From Liminaster sp045576355 (GTDB taxonomy: Bacteria > Bacteroidota > Bacteroidia > Bacteroidales > UBA3663): DNA of 64,000 nucleotides. Location: contig JAZNGG010000043.1 of the NCBI GenBank assembly GCA_045576355.1, forward strand, positions 1-64,000, in the 5' to 3' direction. The position numbers and the translations under genes were made by a program. Numbering within the stretch: position 1 is the first letter of the stretch; every line of letters starts with the position of its first letter. The notes beneath the pieces are model-generated. The model worked only from the letters and a program-made list of their open reading frames with translations. It was not told the origin of the DNA and made no database searches. Of this stretch, positions 50,264-59,853 are shown in pieces.

Positions 50264-51709
50264 TTATTTGTTTTTCGGTAGAATTGTTATGACATATCGC
50301 TGATAACCGGTCAAACGGGGTATGGCCATGTCGAAAGCTTCAAGGAGAATGTGTATGGTCTGAGGCTCATCGACATCGGGAGCAATGAATGAGCAGGTCG
50401 CTTTTTTCTCATCAAACTTGAGATCAACATATCCATTGTAACTTCCTGCATGCATCTGACTCCATCCTGTCCGCCAGCGTTCGATAAACTTTGCCGGATT
50501 GGCCAAAAACATCTCTTTGGTCCGACCTTTTTGTTCCCACATTTTCCCTCTAAGTTTCCATACAGACTCTATGTCAATGTTGTCTGTATCGGTGACATGG
50601 GCAGATATTATGACCTCTTTTCCGCTCTCGACCGCAAAGTCTGCTGGTGTCTCTAAACGGATCTGTGGGGCGTGATTAGCCATAGTATATTCCGGTGTGA
50701 TACACCACTGGAGACGTGCCTGGAAATCATGTAAGGCATGTTCCATCCATTCCCGTATTTCTCCATATCCGGTGTCGCGCCATACGTTGCCCGTCCCACC
50801 AACACGATAAAATCTGCCTCCCCATCCTCCAAAAGAGGGGTCTTCCCAGCTGCGTAGTCCGGGACCTCCCAGACAATAGAGAAATGCCGGGGTGTCGCCC
50901 TCACTGATATAGGGTTGGCTGTAGAGTGCTCCTAATGGGTTTTTACCATTTTGCAGATAATCGTTGACATAACTCTCTGTGTTAGTCATCGTACCGTAAT
51001 CCCAACTGCCAGAGAAATGATGGTTGAGGAGTATTGTGGCTCCGGGATGCTCCTTTTCGATGTAAGGTCCGGCAGCATCTTGATACCAAATGCAGTAGAG
51101 AACAGCTTTTTGTATGGCTTTTTCATACTGATTCGGGTATTGTCGCTTTAGTTTTTCGAATGCTTTGGCTGCAGTGTTGCCCCCACCCCAACATTGAATA
51201 ATGAGTTGCCGGGGATCGTCGTCAAGTAAAAGTTCAACGATCTTGTCCGAGCCAGGTGTGTCTTCCCATAGTGTGGGGTCGATATAAACATTCTCTCCGG
51301 TATATTGAGCCTTGTAACTTTTTCCAATGTTGGGGATGTGTGTCTGATCTTCATCTCCTACGAAACAGATGCTATGCAGATAGTCTGCAGATGGATAGGC
51401 TGGGTCATGAACTTGAAGATTAGGTAATACCTCTCCATAAGCATCGATCATATTTTTTAACCAAGGGTCTTTACTCCATCCATGTCTTTGAAAACAAGAA
51501 TTTGTTTGGATGATGGCTGCAATGTCCATGTCGTTGGCATAGAGTAAGGCATGTACCATTGAACAACGGTCGTCCGTTTCTGCATCTGTCATTATGACGA
51601 CGCGTGGACGGTCATCATGCTTTTTCTCATTATCGGCATGGAGCGAAAGGTTAAAGCCGAAGAATAATCCCAAGATAAGTAGGGGGATATGGTTGTTTGC
51701 TGGTATCAT
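50264..51709 (-). CDS. DUF1593 nucleoside-hydrolase-like secreted protein
   Basis: 481 residues with a signal peptide (LILGLFFGFNLSLHA). The N-terminal domain starts RVVIMTDAETDDRCSMVHALLYANDMDIAAIIQTNS. The DAETDD segment takes the place of the metal-binding DxDxxDD of nucleoside hydrolases, and LLNHHFSGSWDYG and QCWGGGNTAAKAF are family blocks. The C-terminal ~120 residues form a beta-sandwich. In polysaccharide loci DUF1593 proteins accompany pectin or rhamnogalacturonan enzymes; their reaction is uncertain. First gene of the operon with PL1 and DUF2461. Confidence 0.9.
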   Translation of the reverse strand: MIPANNHIPLLILGLFFGFNLSLHADNEKKHDDRPRVVIMTDAETDDRCSMVHALLYANDMDIAAIIQTNSCFQRHGWSKDPWLKNMIDAYGEVLPNLQVHDPAYPSADYLHSICFVGDEDQTHIPNIGKSYKAQYTGENVYIDPTLWEDTPGSDKIVELLLDDDPRQLIIQCWGGGNTAAKAFEKLKRQYPNQYEKAIQKAVLYCIWYQDAAGPYIEKEHPGATILLNHHFSGSWDYGTMTNTESYVNDYLQNGKNPLGALYSQPYISEGDTPAFLYCLGGPGLRSWEDPSFGGWGGRFYRVGGTGNVWRDTGYGEIREWMEHALHDFQARLQWCITPEYTMANHAPQIRLETPADFAVESGKEVIISAHVTDTDNIDIESVWKLRGKMWEQKGRTKEMFLANPAKFIERWRTGWSQMHAGSYNGYVDLKFDEKKATCSFIAPDVDEPQTIHILLEAFDMAIPRLTGYQRYVITILPKNK

Positions 51710-51752
51710 TTTTTAGGAGTTCATATTTATTTTCATTATCCAATAATTATCC

Positions 51753-53582
51753 TTAATCCTCCGAGAAGTGTTTGAGAACTTTGCGATATGAGGTGAAGAT
51801 ATGGTTTTTAGAGAGCATACCGAGATACTTGCCCCCTTCGCCCAGGACGGGGAGGTTCCAGGCATTGGTGGTGTCAAAGAGATTCATTACCTCTGCCATA
51901 TTCATCTTGAGATGGACCTTGGCAGGTGGACCGATCATGATGTCTCGGACGGTCATGCGATCATAGAGCCGGGGCTGGAACATGATGTTTCGGATGTCAT
52001 TGAGCGTTACGATGCCGAGAAAGCGACCATCTTCATCACAGACGGGGAAGGTGTTGTGTTCTGCTTTAGAGACGATTCGCACCAGTTCGCCTAAGGTCAT
52101 GGAGGGGGCTACGACCTGATAATCCCGCTCGATGAAAGACTCCAGTTTGAGCAGCATGAGGACAGCCTTGTCCTTATGATGGGTGATGAGTTCGCCTTTG
52201 AGCGCTAAACGTCGGGTGTAGATGCTATAGGGCTCGAAAATACGGATGGTGCCATAGCTGAGTGTTGAAGCGATGAGCAGAGGAAGGAAGAGATCAAAAC
52301 GTCCGGTGAGCTCGGCGCTGAGGAAGACTCCCATCAGTGGAGCATGCATGACACCGGACATGACGGCTGCCATGCCCATGACAGCGAAGTTTTTTTCCGG
52401 GAGGAACGTGCACCAACCGGTATGATTGAGGACAAAAGCAAGGAGGAATCCGGCAAAGTTGCCCATGAAAAGGCTGGGAGCAAATGTTCCACCACACCCG
52501 CCGCCACCATTGGTGGCAGCCGTAGCAAATGCTTTGCTTGCGAGGATGAGGAGAATGAAGAGGAGGAAAATCCAGAAATTGTCCGCCCACTCATAGAAGA
52601 GCGATCCGGCTGCCATGCGGCTGAACTGCCCGTCATAGATGTGCTGGATCGAGGTATAACCTTCTCCATAGAGAGGTGGTAGCAAGAAGATCAAGACGCT
52701 AAGTATGGTACCTCCGATGGCAAATTTGACCCACGGGTTGCGCACCTTGCGGAAGCGATCTTCTGCCCAAAACGTACATCTGGTGAAGTAGAGAGATACG
52801 AAGCCACAGAGGATGCCGAGCAGGATGACATAGGGGATGCGTTCGGCAGAGAAACTCTCCGTATCGACAAAACTGAACATAGCTCGCGGCCCCTCAAAGA
52901 TATATGCCACAGAGGCAGCTGTCACGGAGGAGATGAGCAGAGGCATGATGGAGGTAGCTGTGAGGTCGAGCATGAGTACCTCGATGGTGAAGAGTAGTCC
53001 GGCAATAGGGGCTTTGAAGATACCGGCTATACCGGCAGCAGCACCACATCCCAAGAGGATCATCAGTGTGTGCTGGTCCATGCGAAAGATGCGTCCGAGA
53101 TTGGAACCAATGGCGGAGCCGGTGAGAACGATAGGAGCCTCTGCCCCGACAGAGCCACCAAAACCGATGGTTACCGAACTGGCAACAACAGAAGAGAATG
53201 TATTGTGGCGCTTGATGATGCTCTTACGCTGTGAGATGGCATAGAGGATTTTGGTCACCCCATGCCCGATGTCGTCGCGGACAATGTAACGGACGTAGAG
53301 CCCGGCGATCAGGATGCCGACTACGGGGTAGAGCAGGTAGAGCCAGTTCTCGTCATCGCCGAAAAACGAGGTCAAGGCATGCTGGTAAGTATGAATCAGA
53401 AACTTCAATATCAATGCCATCGCCGCGCCCAAAAGTCCGGTGAGGAAAGCAAGGATGAGGACAAATTGCTGCTCTGTGAGGTGGCGCTCGCGCCACTCGA
53501 CAAGCCACATCAGTCCTCGGTCATAGAGGGAAGCGAGCCGGGTAAATCCGACGTTGAGATGATGTAATAGAGGTAGGTTCAT
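51753..53582 (-). CDS. ClC-family chloride channel/transporter with two CBS domains
   Basis: 609 residues. The ClC core (~35-440) has helices with the filter motifs GHGVT (for GSGIP), GFGGSVGAEAPIV (for GREGP) and GGGGCGGTFAPSLFMG (GxFxP). The gating Glu of GREGP is retained as the Glu of GAEAP. C-terminal CBS pair: FIERDYQVVAPSMTLGELVRIVSKAEHNTFPVCDEDG and MTVRDIMIGPPAKVHLKMNMAEVMNLFDTTNAWNLPVL. Chloride/proton antiport is likely, by family knowledge. It starts 6 bp after the sugar-phosphate transferase stop codon, so the two are cotranscribed. Confidence 0.95.
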   Translation of the reverse strand: MNLPLLHHLNVGFTRLASLYDRGLMWLVEWRERHLTEQQFVLILAFLTGLLGAAMALILKFLIHTYQHALTSFFGDDENWLYLLYPVVGILIAGLYVRYIVRDDIGHGVTKILYAISQRKSIIKRHNTFSSVVASSVTIGFGGSVGAEAPIVLTGSAIGSNLGRIFRMDQHTLMILLGCGAAAGIAGIFKAPIAGLLFTIEVLMLDLTATSIMPLLISSVTAASVAYIFEGPRAMFSFVDTESFSAERIPYVILLGILCGFVSLYFTRCTFWAEDRFRKVRNPWVKFAIGGTILSVLIFLLPPLYGEGYTSIQHIYDGQFSRMAAGSLFYEWADNFWIFLLFILLILASKAFATAATNGGGGCGGTFAPSLFMGNFAGFLLAFVLNHTGWCTFLPEKNFAVMGMAAVMSGVMHAPLMGVFLSAELTGRFDLFLPLLIASTLSYGTIRIFEPYSIYTRRLALKGELITHHKDKAVLMLLKLESFIERDYQVVAPSMTLGELVRIVSKAEHNTFPVCDEDGRFLGIVTLNDIRNIMFQPRLYDRMTVRDIMIGPPAKVHLKMNMAEVMNLFDTTNAWNLPVLGEGGKYLGMLSKNHIFTSYRKVLKHFSED

Positions 53583-53588
53583 ATCGGT

Positions 53589-55079
53589 TTAAATCCCCTT
53601 GCCGGTCAAGACGGTACGGATGGTGTAACAAATAATTTTCAGATCTACGAGCATCGAACAGTTGTCTATATACATCAAGTCATAGCGCATCCGCTCGACC
53701 ATCTGGAAGAGATTGCCGGCATAGCCATATTTGACTTGTCCCCATGAGGTGATGCCGGGACGTACCTGAAAGAGTTTGGTGTAATAGGGTGCAACCTCAA
53801 TGATCTGACGGATGTAATACTCTCGCTCAGGGCGTGGTCCGACGATGCTCATGTCGCCTTTGAGGACGTTAAAAAACTGTGGAAGTTCGTCGATGCGATA
53901 TTTTCGGATGAATTGTCCGAGTGGGGTGATGCGTGGATCGCCCTCAGAGGAGAGGCGTGGTCCGTCAGACTCGGCATCGACATACATCGACCGGAATTTC
54001 CATACCTTAAACTTCTTACCGATCCTGCCGACACGTTCCTGGCTATAGAAAATCGGTCCGGGAGAGGTGCGTGGTATAAGTATGCACATCAGGAGCATCA
54101 AAGGGGAGACTAAAAGCAGGGCAAAAAGAGCAAATGTCACGTCTCCAAGACGTTTCATATTACGCTGAAAGGGGGTGAGAAATGCAGAGCCGAACTCTTG
54201 CATCGGTATGGAGGTCAGCGAATTAGTGCGTATCAGTCCTGCCTCGATCTCCTCATCGGCTGCACGCATGCGGATCGGAACGTCGTAGGGCATCAACTCA
54301 TAGACAAGGCGATAGATCACTTTGGATGTCCGTAGGTCGGGTGCCAATAGGAAGGCATCGACTTGACGAGATGACATGATGGAGGCGAGTTGTGACATGT
54401 TGCCCAAAACGGGGATGTTGCCGATCATCTTTTTTTTGCGGTCTGCGTTCTCCGATATTGTTCCTTTCTCTCCGTCGGGGTGGATACATCCGATGATGTG
54501 GTACTCGTTTTGCCGAGCACTATCCAACTCTTTGAGCAAGGCTCGGGCTGCTTTACCATCGCCAATGAGCAGTGTGGACCATCCGATCTCTCCTCGCTGC
54601 GCTTTGCGTCCGGAGAAGTGGGTGATGAAGTAACGGGAGATATAGACCGGCACGAAGACACAGCAAAACATGGTGAGGAGAATCTGCAAATAGGTGCGGG
54701 GACTGACATGGATGACTTTGTCAAATCCTAATAACTGGTCGTCGATGAAGTCGATGAAAGGGACATCATCGATCACAATGCTGAAAAAGAAACAGAGTGA
54801 GCCAACTAATACGGAAAAGAAGGTCGTCTGCAACTCTTCAAGGTGGGACTTGAAGTAGGGACGGGAGTAATAACCAGAAAAGGTGAAGATACCGAGCCAA
54901 ATAAATGAGGAGATGAAGATATTGCACAATACGATCCCATCACTCAGGAATTCTTCCAAAGAGCCAAAGGTCATGTGTCCCGTCACATCGTAACGATAGA
55001 CGTAGAAAACGATCCAGCCGATAGTTACCATCAGCCAGTCGCTCAAAAGATACTTGACACGTTGTCTCGTTAAATTCAT
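53589..55079 (-). CDS. Polyprenyl glycosylphosphotransferase (WcaJ-like, initiates exopolysaccharide)
   Basis: 496 residues. Four N-terminal membrane helices (~12-30, 45-70, 85-105, 128-150). A nucleotide-binding-like domain (~165-310, TLLIGDGKAARALLKELDS) follows, then another helix (~320-345) and the catalytic part. The catalytic motifs are GPIFYSQERVGRIGKKFKVWKFRSMYVDAE, DPRITPLGQFIRKYRIDELPQFFNVLKGDMSIVGPRPE and RPGITSWGQV. It transfers a sugar phosphate (typically glucose-1-P) from UDP-sugar to undecaprenyl phosphate, the first step of capsule or EPS assembly. The gene lies between tsaC-like and ClC genes, away from a visible capsule locus; three glycosyltransferases are found 4-8 kb to the right. 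Confidence 0.95.
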   Translation of the reverse strand: MNLTRQRVKYLLSDWLMVTIGWIVFYVYRYDVTGHMTFGSLEEFLSDGIVLCNIFISSFIWLGIFTFSGYYSRPYFKSHLEELQTTFFSVLVGSLCFFFSIVIDDVPFIDFIDDQLLGFDKVIHVSPRTYLQILLTMFCCVFVPVYISRYFITHFSGRKAQRGEIGWSTLLIGDGKAARALLKELDSARQNEYHIIGCIHPDGEKGTISENADRKKKMIGNIPVLGNMSQLASIMSSRQVDAFLLAPDLRTSKVIYRLVYELMPYDVPIRMRAADEEIEAGLIRTNSLTSIPMQEFGSAFLTPFQRNMKRLGDVTFALFALLLVSPLMLLMCILIPRTSPGPIFYSQERVGRIGKKFKVWKFRSMYVDAESDGPRLSSEGDPRITPLGQFIRKYRIDELPQFFNVLKGDMSIVGPRPEREYYIRQIIEVAPYYTKLFQVRPGITSWGQVKYGYAGNLFQMVERMRYDLMYIDNCSMLVDLKIICYTIRTVLTGKGI

Positions 55080-55151
55080 CTCACAGTTTTTTATTTATGT
55101 ATCGATGTTTGTCTTATGCTTCTTCGATGATTTCATGCCTCGACTAAGGGG

Positions 55152-55712
55152 TCAGCGGATGACTTGTATTAGGCCGCCATCACCCAGTTTGATGATGCCG
55201 GAGGGTGTGGGTAGGGTTTTCTCGTCTTGTCGGAGAGGGACAATGAAGTCCACAGCTGCCTTGATCTCCTCTGAGATTTCAGCATAACAGCGTGCTGTCG
55301 GCTCTCCGCTGATGTTGGCAGATGTGGAGACTATGGGGCGTCTCATCCCGGCACAAATCGCTTTAGAGATAGCTTCACCGGTGATGCGAATGCCGACAGA
55401 ACCATCTTCTGCCATCAACTCCGGTGCCAAATTTCTCGCGCGGGGCAGAATCAGCGTGAGAGGTTTGTCTGATACCTCCCAAAGATCCCATGCAATCTCC
55501 GGTACACGATCAAAGTAGGACTCTACCCTTCCGATGGCATCGGTCAAGATTAGCATAGCCTTGCTATCCACTCGATGCTTAATCTCATAAATGCGACGTA
55601 CTGCATCGCTGTTGGCTGCGTCACAACCTAACCCCCATACCGTGTCGGTCGGATATAGGATTACACCTCCTCGTCGGAGGACATCGCAGGCTTCTCGGAT
55701 TATCTCTTTCAT
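55152..55712 (-). CDS. L-threonylcarbamoyladenylate synthase (TsaC/YrdC-type)
   Basis: 186 residues, the short form without the C-terminal Sua5 domain. YrdC-fold blocks are LRRGGVILYPTDTVWGLGCDAANSDAVRRIYEIKHRVDSKAM, PLTLILPRARNLAPEL, VGIRITGEAISKAICAGMRRPIVSTSANISGEPTA and the tail LPTPSGIIKLGDGGLIQVIR. It makes threonylcarbamoyl-AMP from Thr, bicarbonate and ATP for t6A37 in tRNA. MtaB, further right, modifies this same t6A base. It lies 72 bp upstream of the glycosylphosphotransferase gene, same strand. Confidence 0.95.
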   Translation of the reverse strand: MKEIIREACDVLRRGGVILYPTDTVWGLGCDAANSDAVRRIYEIKHRVDSKAMLILTDAIGRVESYFDRVPEIAWDLWEVSDKPLTLILPRARNLAPELMAEDGSVGIRITGEAISKAICAGMRRPIVSTSANISGEPTARCYAEISEEIKAAVDFIVPLRQDEKTLPTPSGIIKLGDGGLIQVIR

Positions 55713-55724
55713 ATTTTTTTCTTT

Positions 55725-55780
55725 GGTTGAAAGGGTTTAAGGGCTTCGCCCTACTATGGCTGATGGCAATGGCTGATGGT
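55725..55780 (+). repeat. GCTTCGCC/GATGGC dispersed repeat, copy 5
   Basis: GGTTGAAAGGGTTTAAGGGC leads into GCTTCGCCCTACTATGGCTG, ATGGCAATGGCTGATGG and then a pyrimidine run to about 55850. It lies just upstream of the tsaC-like gene. Confidence 0.75.
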
Positions 55781-55864
55781 TTTTCATCTTTGCTCTTTCT
55801 CCTTTCAGTTTTCCGTTTTCACCTTCTTCCTTTTACCTTTTCTCTTTATTCTAAGTTAAATCTT

Positions 55865-57052
55865 TCAACTCCTAAATCCTTCATTGTCACTGCTGCGCTG
55901 GTAAACTGCTAAGCCAAATTTGGGCAATGAGGCGATCAGAAATTCGATCAACTGAGACTGTATGTTTTCATAAGAAACCCAAGTCGTCGTGTCTGAGAAG
56001 CAATAGATCTGAAGCGGAAGACCCTCAGCACTGGGCTGCAACTCTCTCACCATTACGATAAGGGATCCATGATTGATGTCCGGATGTTGCTGTAGGTAGC
56101 GCAACAGATAGTTTCGGAAGACCTGAAGATTGGTCATGTGTTGGGGGAGTTTTTCCTCCTCCCCTTCCGTTGGGCTTTGGAGCACAAATTCTGAGGGTAG
56201 GATACCTTGTGTCCGATAGTCTTGTAACTCCTTCTGTGTGCAGAATCGAATGGTCTGCATGTCGATGTTTACTGAACGAAATATGCGGCGACCACCGCTC
56301 TCTTGCATTCCGCGCCAATTCTGGAAAGACTCATTGACTAGCATGTATGGGGGTATCGTGATAATGGTTTTATCCCAATTACGAACCTTGACTGTGTGTA
56401 GCGAGACATCGATAACCTCTCCGTCTGCACCGCATTTAGGCATTGAGATCCAATCTCCGGGATTCAGCATGTCATTAGCAGAGAGTTGTATGCCGGCAAC
56501 AAGGCCCTTAATAGAGTCCTGAAAGATCAACATCATGACAGTTGCCATCGCGCCCAAACCGGTTATCAAGATCACTGGAGATTTGTCGATCAAGGTGCTA
56601 ATCACGAAAATCACACCAAGGATGATGAAGATAATCTGTAGGGTCTGTGTGATGCCTTTCATTCGGATGCGGCTCTGATCTTGTCGGACAAAAAGATTAA
56701 AAACCGCAGAGACCAAAACACATAAAAATCTGACTACTACAGCGATGATGTAGGCGCAGAGGCAGCGCACCAAAAGGGTTTTAAACTCCCCTTCAAACAC
56801 TATCGGAAGGGTAATGAGCAGAATGATCGGTGGTAAAATATTGCCAAAGGCCTTCACAAGTTTCGGGGATAACATTATGTCGTCCCATTCCGCTTTGGTC
56901 CGTCGGGTGAAACGTTTGATCGCCGGCATGATCCAATGGATAAAAATATAATTCACCAAAAGCGCTACCAGAATAATACCAAACACGATTGCCAATCGTG
57001 CCCACATCCCTAATGAAGCGATGCTGTTACTCAAATCCAACCATTCGTCCAT
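55865..57052 (-). CDS. MscS-family mechanosensitive channel (YbdG-like)
   Basis: 395 residues. Four or five membrane helices (~18-40, 62-82, 88-110, 128-150, 152-172). The pore-lining/MscS beta region follows: GLVAGIQLSANDMLNPGDWISMPKCGADGEVIDVSLHTVKVRNWDKTIITIPPYMLV. NWRGMQESGGRRIFRSVNID matches the YbdG subgroup rather than MscS itself. It would release solutes on hypo-osmotic shock; E. coli YbdG makes a small MscM conductance. A -7 box TATCTTTG on the minus strand is at 57183-57190. Confidence 0.92.
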   Translation of the reverse strand: MDEWLDLSNSIASLGMWARLAIVFGIILVALLVNYIFIHWIMPAIKRFTRRTKAEWDDIMLSPKLVKAFGNILPPIILLITLPIVFEGEFKTLLVRCLCAYIIAVVVRFLCVLVSAVFNLFVRQDQSRIRMKGITQTLQIIFIILGVIFVISTLIDKSPVILITGLGAMATVMMLIFQDSIKGLVAGIQLSANDMLNPGDWISMPKCGADGEVIDVSLHTVKVRNWDKTIITIPPYMLVNESFQNWRGMQESGGRRIFRSVNIDMQTIRFCTQKELQDYRTQGILPSEFVLQSPTEGEEEKLPQHMTNLQVFRNYLLRYLQQHPDINHGSLIVMVRELQPSAEGLPLQIYCFSDTTTWVSYENIQSQLIEFLIASLPKFGLAVYQRSSDNEGFRS

Positions 57053-57390
57053 TGCTTCTGTATTGTATCTTTTTAATAAGTGAGTGTTACTTTTATTTGT
57101 TGTAGAGAAAGGTCTCTGTACCCTTTGAGGTAGTTATAAAAGGTTGAATCATATATTAAAATTCTTCTAACCCATTACCTTGCAAAGATAAGGCTTTATT
57201 TTAAATATCCGTTGTTTAGTATAATAAAGTTTCTCCTTACACTCCAAAACATAAGGTTCGATGCTTCCAAATGGAAAAAAAGAGGAGCGAAAACAGGGCA
57301 AGCCGGAAATAATTTTTACTTTTTTATGGGAAAATAAATAATATCCATTAAATTTGCGACTTCAGAAGAGAAAACGAAACTACCAGATCT
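57053..57390. other. 338-bp divergent intergenic region
   Basis: No gene seen. It contains a minus-strand -7 box (57183-57190) for the MscS-like gene and a plus-strand TAAATTTG box (57350-57357) for the permease gene. I do not see a purine riboswitch core. Confidence 0.5.
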
Positions 57391-58686
57391 ATGTTACTTA
57401 AAAAACTTTTCGGATTTAATCCTAAAATCCATTCGGTAAAAACCGAAATTCTAGCCGGTATCACTACATTTTTGACTATGGCATACATCTTGGCAGTCAA
57501 TCCGGACATTTTTAAAGCCATCGAAGGGATGCCTAATGGCGCAGTATTTACAGCAACAGGCATTGCAGCCATCACCGGTACGTTACTCATGAGTTTGTAT
57601 GCCAAACTTCCGTTTGCTACAGCTCCCGGTATGGGTCTGAATGCTTTTTTTGTTTATACGGTCTGTCTCTCTATGGGGTATAGCTGGCAGTTTGCTTTGA
57701 CAGCGATCCTGATTGAGGGTTTTCTTTTTGTCTTGATGACCATCACTAATATCAGAAGTTTGATCGTAGATGCCATTCCCACCTCCATCAAGCATGCCAT
57801 TGGGGTCGGTATAGGACTATTTATCGCCGCTCTTGGTTTGAAAAATGCGGGTATTATCGTTGCCAACGAAGCTACATTGATTACCTTGGGAGACATTACT
57901 CAGAGTGCTCCCCTTGTGGCTCTTATCGGTATATTGATCACCGGTGTGCTCACGATCTATAATGTAAAAGGAGGAATATTGATCGGTATTTTGGCAACCA
58001 CGTTGATCGGTATCCCCTTCGGGCTTACACACTTTGATGGAGTTTTGAGTTCGCCGCCTAGTATCGAACCGATTTTCATGCAGTTTGAGTGGCAGAATAT
58101 CTTTACGCTGGACATGATAGCTGTGATTTTTACGTTCTTGTTTATCGATATGTTTGACACTATCGGAACAATCATCGGAGTTATGGGCAATGCCGGAATG
58201 CTCAAAAAAGATGGTGATATGCGAGAAGTGAATAAGGCATTTATGGCAGACGCTGTTGCCACAGTGGTAGGAGCTTGTGTCGGAACAAGTACGACGACCA
58301 CATTTGTGGAGAGTGGTGCCGGTGTGGCACAAGGTGGCCGCACGGGACTTACCTCGTTTACCACGGCTTGCTGCTTTACCATTGCACTCTTTTTTGCCCC
58401 ATTGTTTTTGGCTATACCCAGTGTAGCTACAGCACCGGCACTTTTCATCGTTGGTCTGTTTATGGCTAAAGTTGTGGGTGAAATTAACTTTACAGACTAC
58501 CGAGAGAGTTTGCCGGCGTTCCTCACATTGGTACTTATGCCTCTTAGTGGTAGTATTTCTGATGGCATTTTGCTCGGTATTATCTTTTATACTTTGCTCA
58601 ATGCATTTAGCGGAAAAATCAAGAGACTCAGTCCTACCCTTTGGGTGTTGACCGCCATCTTTATTGCGGCTTACATATTTATTTAA
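57391..58686 (+). CDS. NCS2-family purine permease (PbuG/AzgA-like)
   Basis: 431 residues with about 12-14 membrane helices. Subfamily marks are TFLTMAYILAVNPDIF, AKLPFATAPGMGLNAFFVYTVC, FLFIDMFDTIGTIIGV and STTTTFVESGAGVAQGGRTGLTS. These place it among hypoxanthine/guanine/adenine permeases rather than xanthine or uracil carriers. It imports purine bases with protons; apt, in the same window, could use the adenine. Ends at a strong terminator. Confidence 0.94.
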   Translation: MLLKKLFGFNPKIHSVKTEILAGITTFLTMAYILAVNPDIFKAIEGMPNGAVFTATGIAAITGTLLMSLYAKLPFATAPGMGLNAFFVYTVCLSMGYSWQFALTAILIEGFLFVLMTITNIRSLIVDAIPTSIKHAIGVGIGLFIAALGLKNAGIIVANEATLITLGDITQSAPLVALIGILITGVLTIYNVKGGILIGILATTLIGIPFGLTHFDGVLSSPPSIEPIFMQFEWQNIFTLDMIAVIFTFLFIDMFDTIGTIIGVMGNAGMLKKDGDMREVNKAFMADAVATVVGACVGTSTTTTFVESGAGVAQGGRTGLTSFTTACCFTIALFFAPLFLAIPSVATAPALFIVGLFMAKVVGEINFTDYRESLPAFLTLVLMPLSGSISDGILLGIIFYTLLNAFSGKIKRLSPTLWVLTAIFIAAYIFI

Positions 58687-58696
58687 TAGTATATTA

Positions 58697-58757
58697 AGGA
58701 AAACAGAAAGGAGTAGTCTATACTATATATAGTCCTCTTTTCGGTTTTCCTTTTTTT
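58697..58757 (+). terminator. Terminator of the purine permease gene
   Basis: AGGAAAACAGAAAGGAG faces CCTCTTTTCGGTTTTCCT, with a few mismatches and a loop of about 19 bases, then TTTTTTT. Confidence 0.85.
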
Positions 58758-58802
58758 GTCCTCCTCCCGATTGTGGATTGAGTGAGGGTGAATGGAAAAA
58801 CC

Positions 58803-59756
58803 ATGGAGATCGCTTGTTGCACAGATAGCAATTACTTGAAGCATTGCATCACAATGTTCCTCTCCCTTTTAGATAATAATCAAGGGGAGAAGATCTGTAT
58901 TCATTTGCTTGCCAATGGTTTGACAGATGCAGAGCAGCAACTGGTGCAGCAGTGTGTCAGAAAAAAAGGTGCGCAGATCTCACTATATAATATTTCAGAC
59001 CAACTCTTCGAATCCTTCTCTTTAGGAAATGTCGAAGGACATATCTCCAAGACCACATTTGCGCGACTTTTTCTTCCTTCCATTCTCCCACTTAATATAG
59101 AGAGGATCTTGTATCTCGACTGCGATATCATCATTACAGATAATCTTCTTTCGCTTTGGCAATATGATTTGGGAAACAATGAAATCGGAGCCGTTGAGGA
59201 TGATGCGAGCGGAATCGCTACTCAATATGAACGTTTGCATCTCCCTCTGAGTCATATATATTTCAATGCCGGAGTATTACTGATAGACTTAAATCGTTGG
59301 AGAGCAAGAGGTTTTCAGCAATTGGCTGTCGATTATCTAAACCAAAATGGACGAGATCTGCGCTATGCTGATCAGGATGTGCTGAATGTCCTTTGTTGTG
59401 GTAGATGTTGCTACCTGCCATTCAGATATAATGTCTATGAATCTCTCCTGCGAGAAGAGGTGCCTCGCATCAGAAAAGAGGCGTTAAAAGAGATCCCACA
59501 GGCATTGGAAAGCCCTGCTATTATCCACTTTACATATATCTGGAAGCCGTGGGTGTATCACTCTTTTCATCCTTATAAAAAACTCTATTATTATTATCTT
59601 GACCAGACGAAGTGGAGAGGGGAAAGACCTCGAGCCACATGGAAAGGTTGGCTATTCAGAGTGGCATGGAGGGGTGCTGCACTCCTGCATTGTGTCAATA
59701 GATATCTCCCCATCTCTCATAGTCTCAAAGAGAAGTTTAAACAAGCAGGGATTTAA
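58803..59756 (+). CDS. Glycosyltransferase family 8 protein
   Basis: 317 residues from the ATG at 58803 (MEIACCTDSNYLKHCITMFLSLL); a GTG at 58782 would add 7 residues. The DXD nucleotide-sugar site is ERILYLDCDIIITDN. HIYFNAGVLLIDLNRWR, YADQDVLNVL and the late IIHFTYIWKPW are classic GT8 blocks. Family members add glucose or galactose to LPS core or other surface glycans from UDP-sugar. Likely cytoplasmic. The adjacent GT2 gene is convergent, so there is no shared operon. Confidence 0.92.
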   Translation: MEIACCTDSNYLKHCITMFLSLLDNNQGEKICIHLLANGLTDAEQQLVQQCVRKKGAQISLYNISDQLFESFSLGNVEGHISKTTFARLFLPSILPLNIERILYLDCDIIITDNLLSLWQYDLGNNEIGAVEDDASGIATQYERLHLPLSHIYFNAGVLLIDLNRWRARGFQQLAVDYLNQNGRDLRYADQDVLNVLCCGRCCYLPFRYNVYESLLREEVPRIRKEALKEIPQALESPAIIHFTYIWKPWVYHSFHPYKKLYYYYLDQTKWRGERPRATWKGWLFRVAWRGAALLHCVNRYLPISHSLKEKFKQAGI

Positions 59757-59786
59757 ACATAACCGGGTCTCATTAGACTGTCAAGT

Positions 59787-59853
59787 CATAACATTGTGGC
59801 GTATTATCCCCAATATTGTGAATAATTGTCCTGCGTATTGTGTACATTTTTAT
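59787..59853 (-). repeat. 67-bp dispersed repeat, copy 2
   Basis: Its reverse complement matches 21713-21779 at 60 of 67 positions, with identical outer blocks. The central palindrome is less perfect here (CACAATATTGGGG against CCAAATATTTGGG). It lies in the 260-bp gap between two convergent glycosyltransferase genes; otherwise I see nothing in that gap. Confidence 0.85.

Noticed and set aside
57053..57390. Purine riboswitch before the NCS2 permease
   Set aside because: The conserved three-way junction core and loop sequences are not present; only promoter-like boxes are seen.
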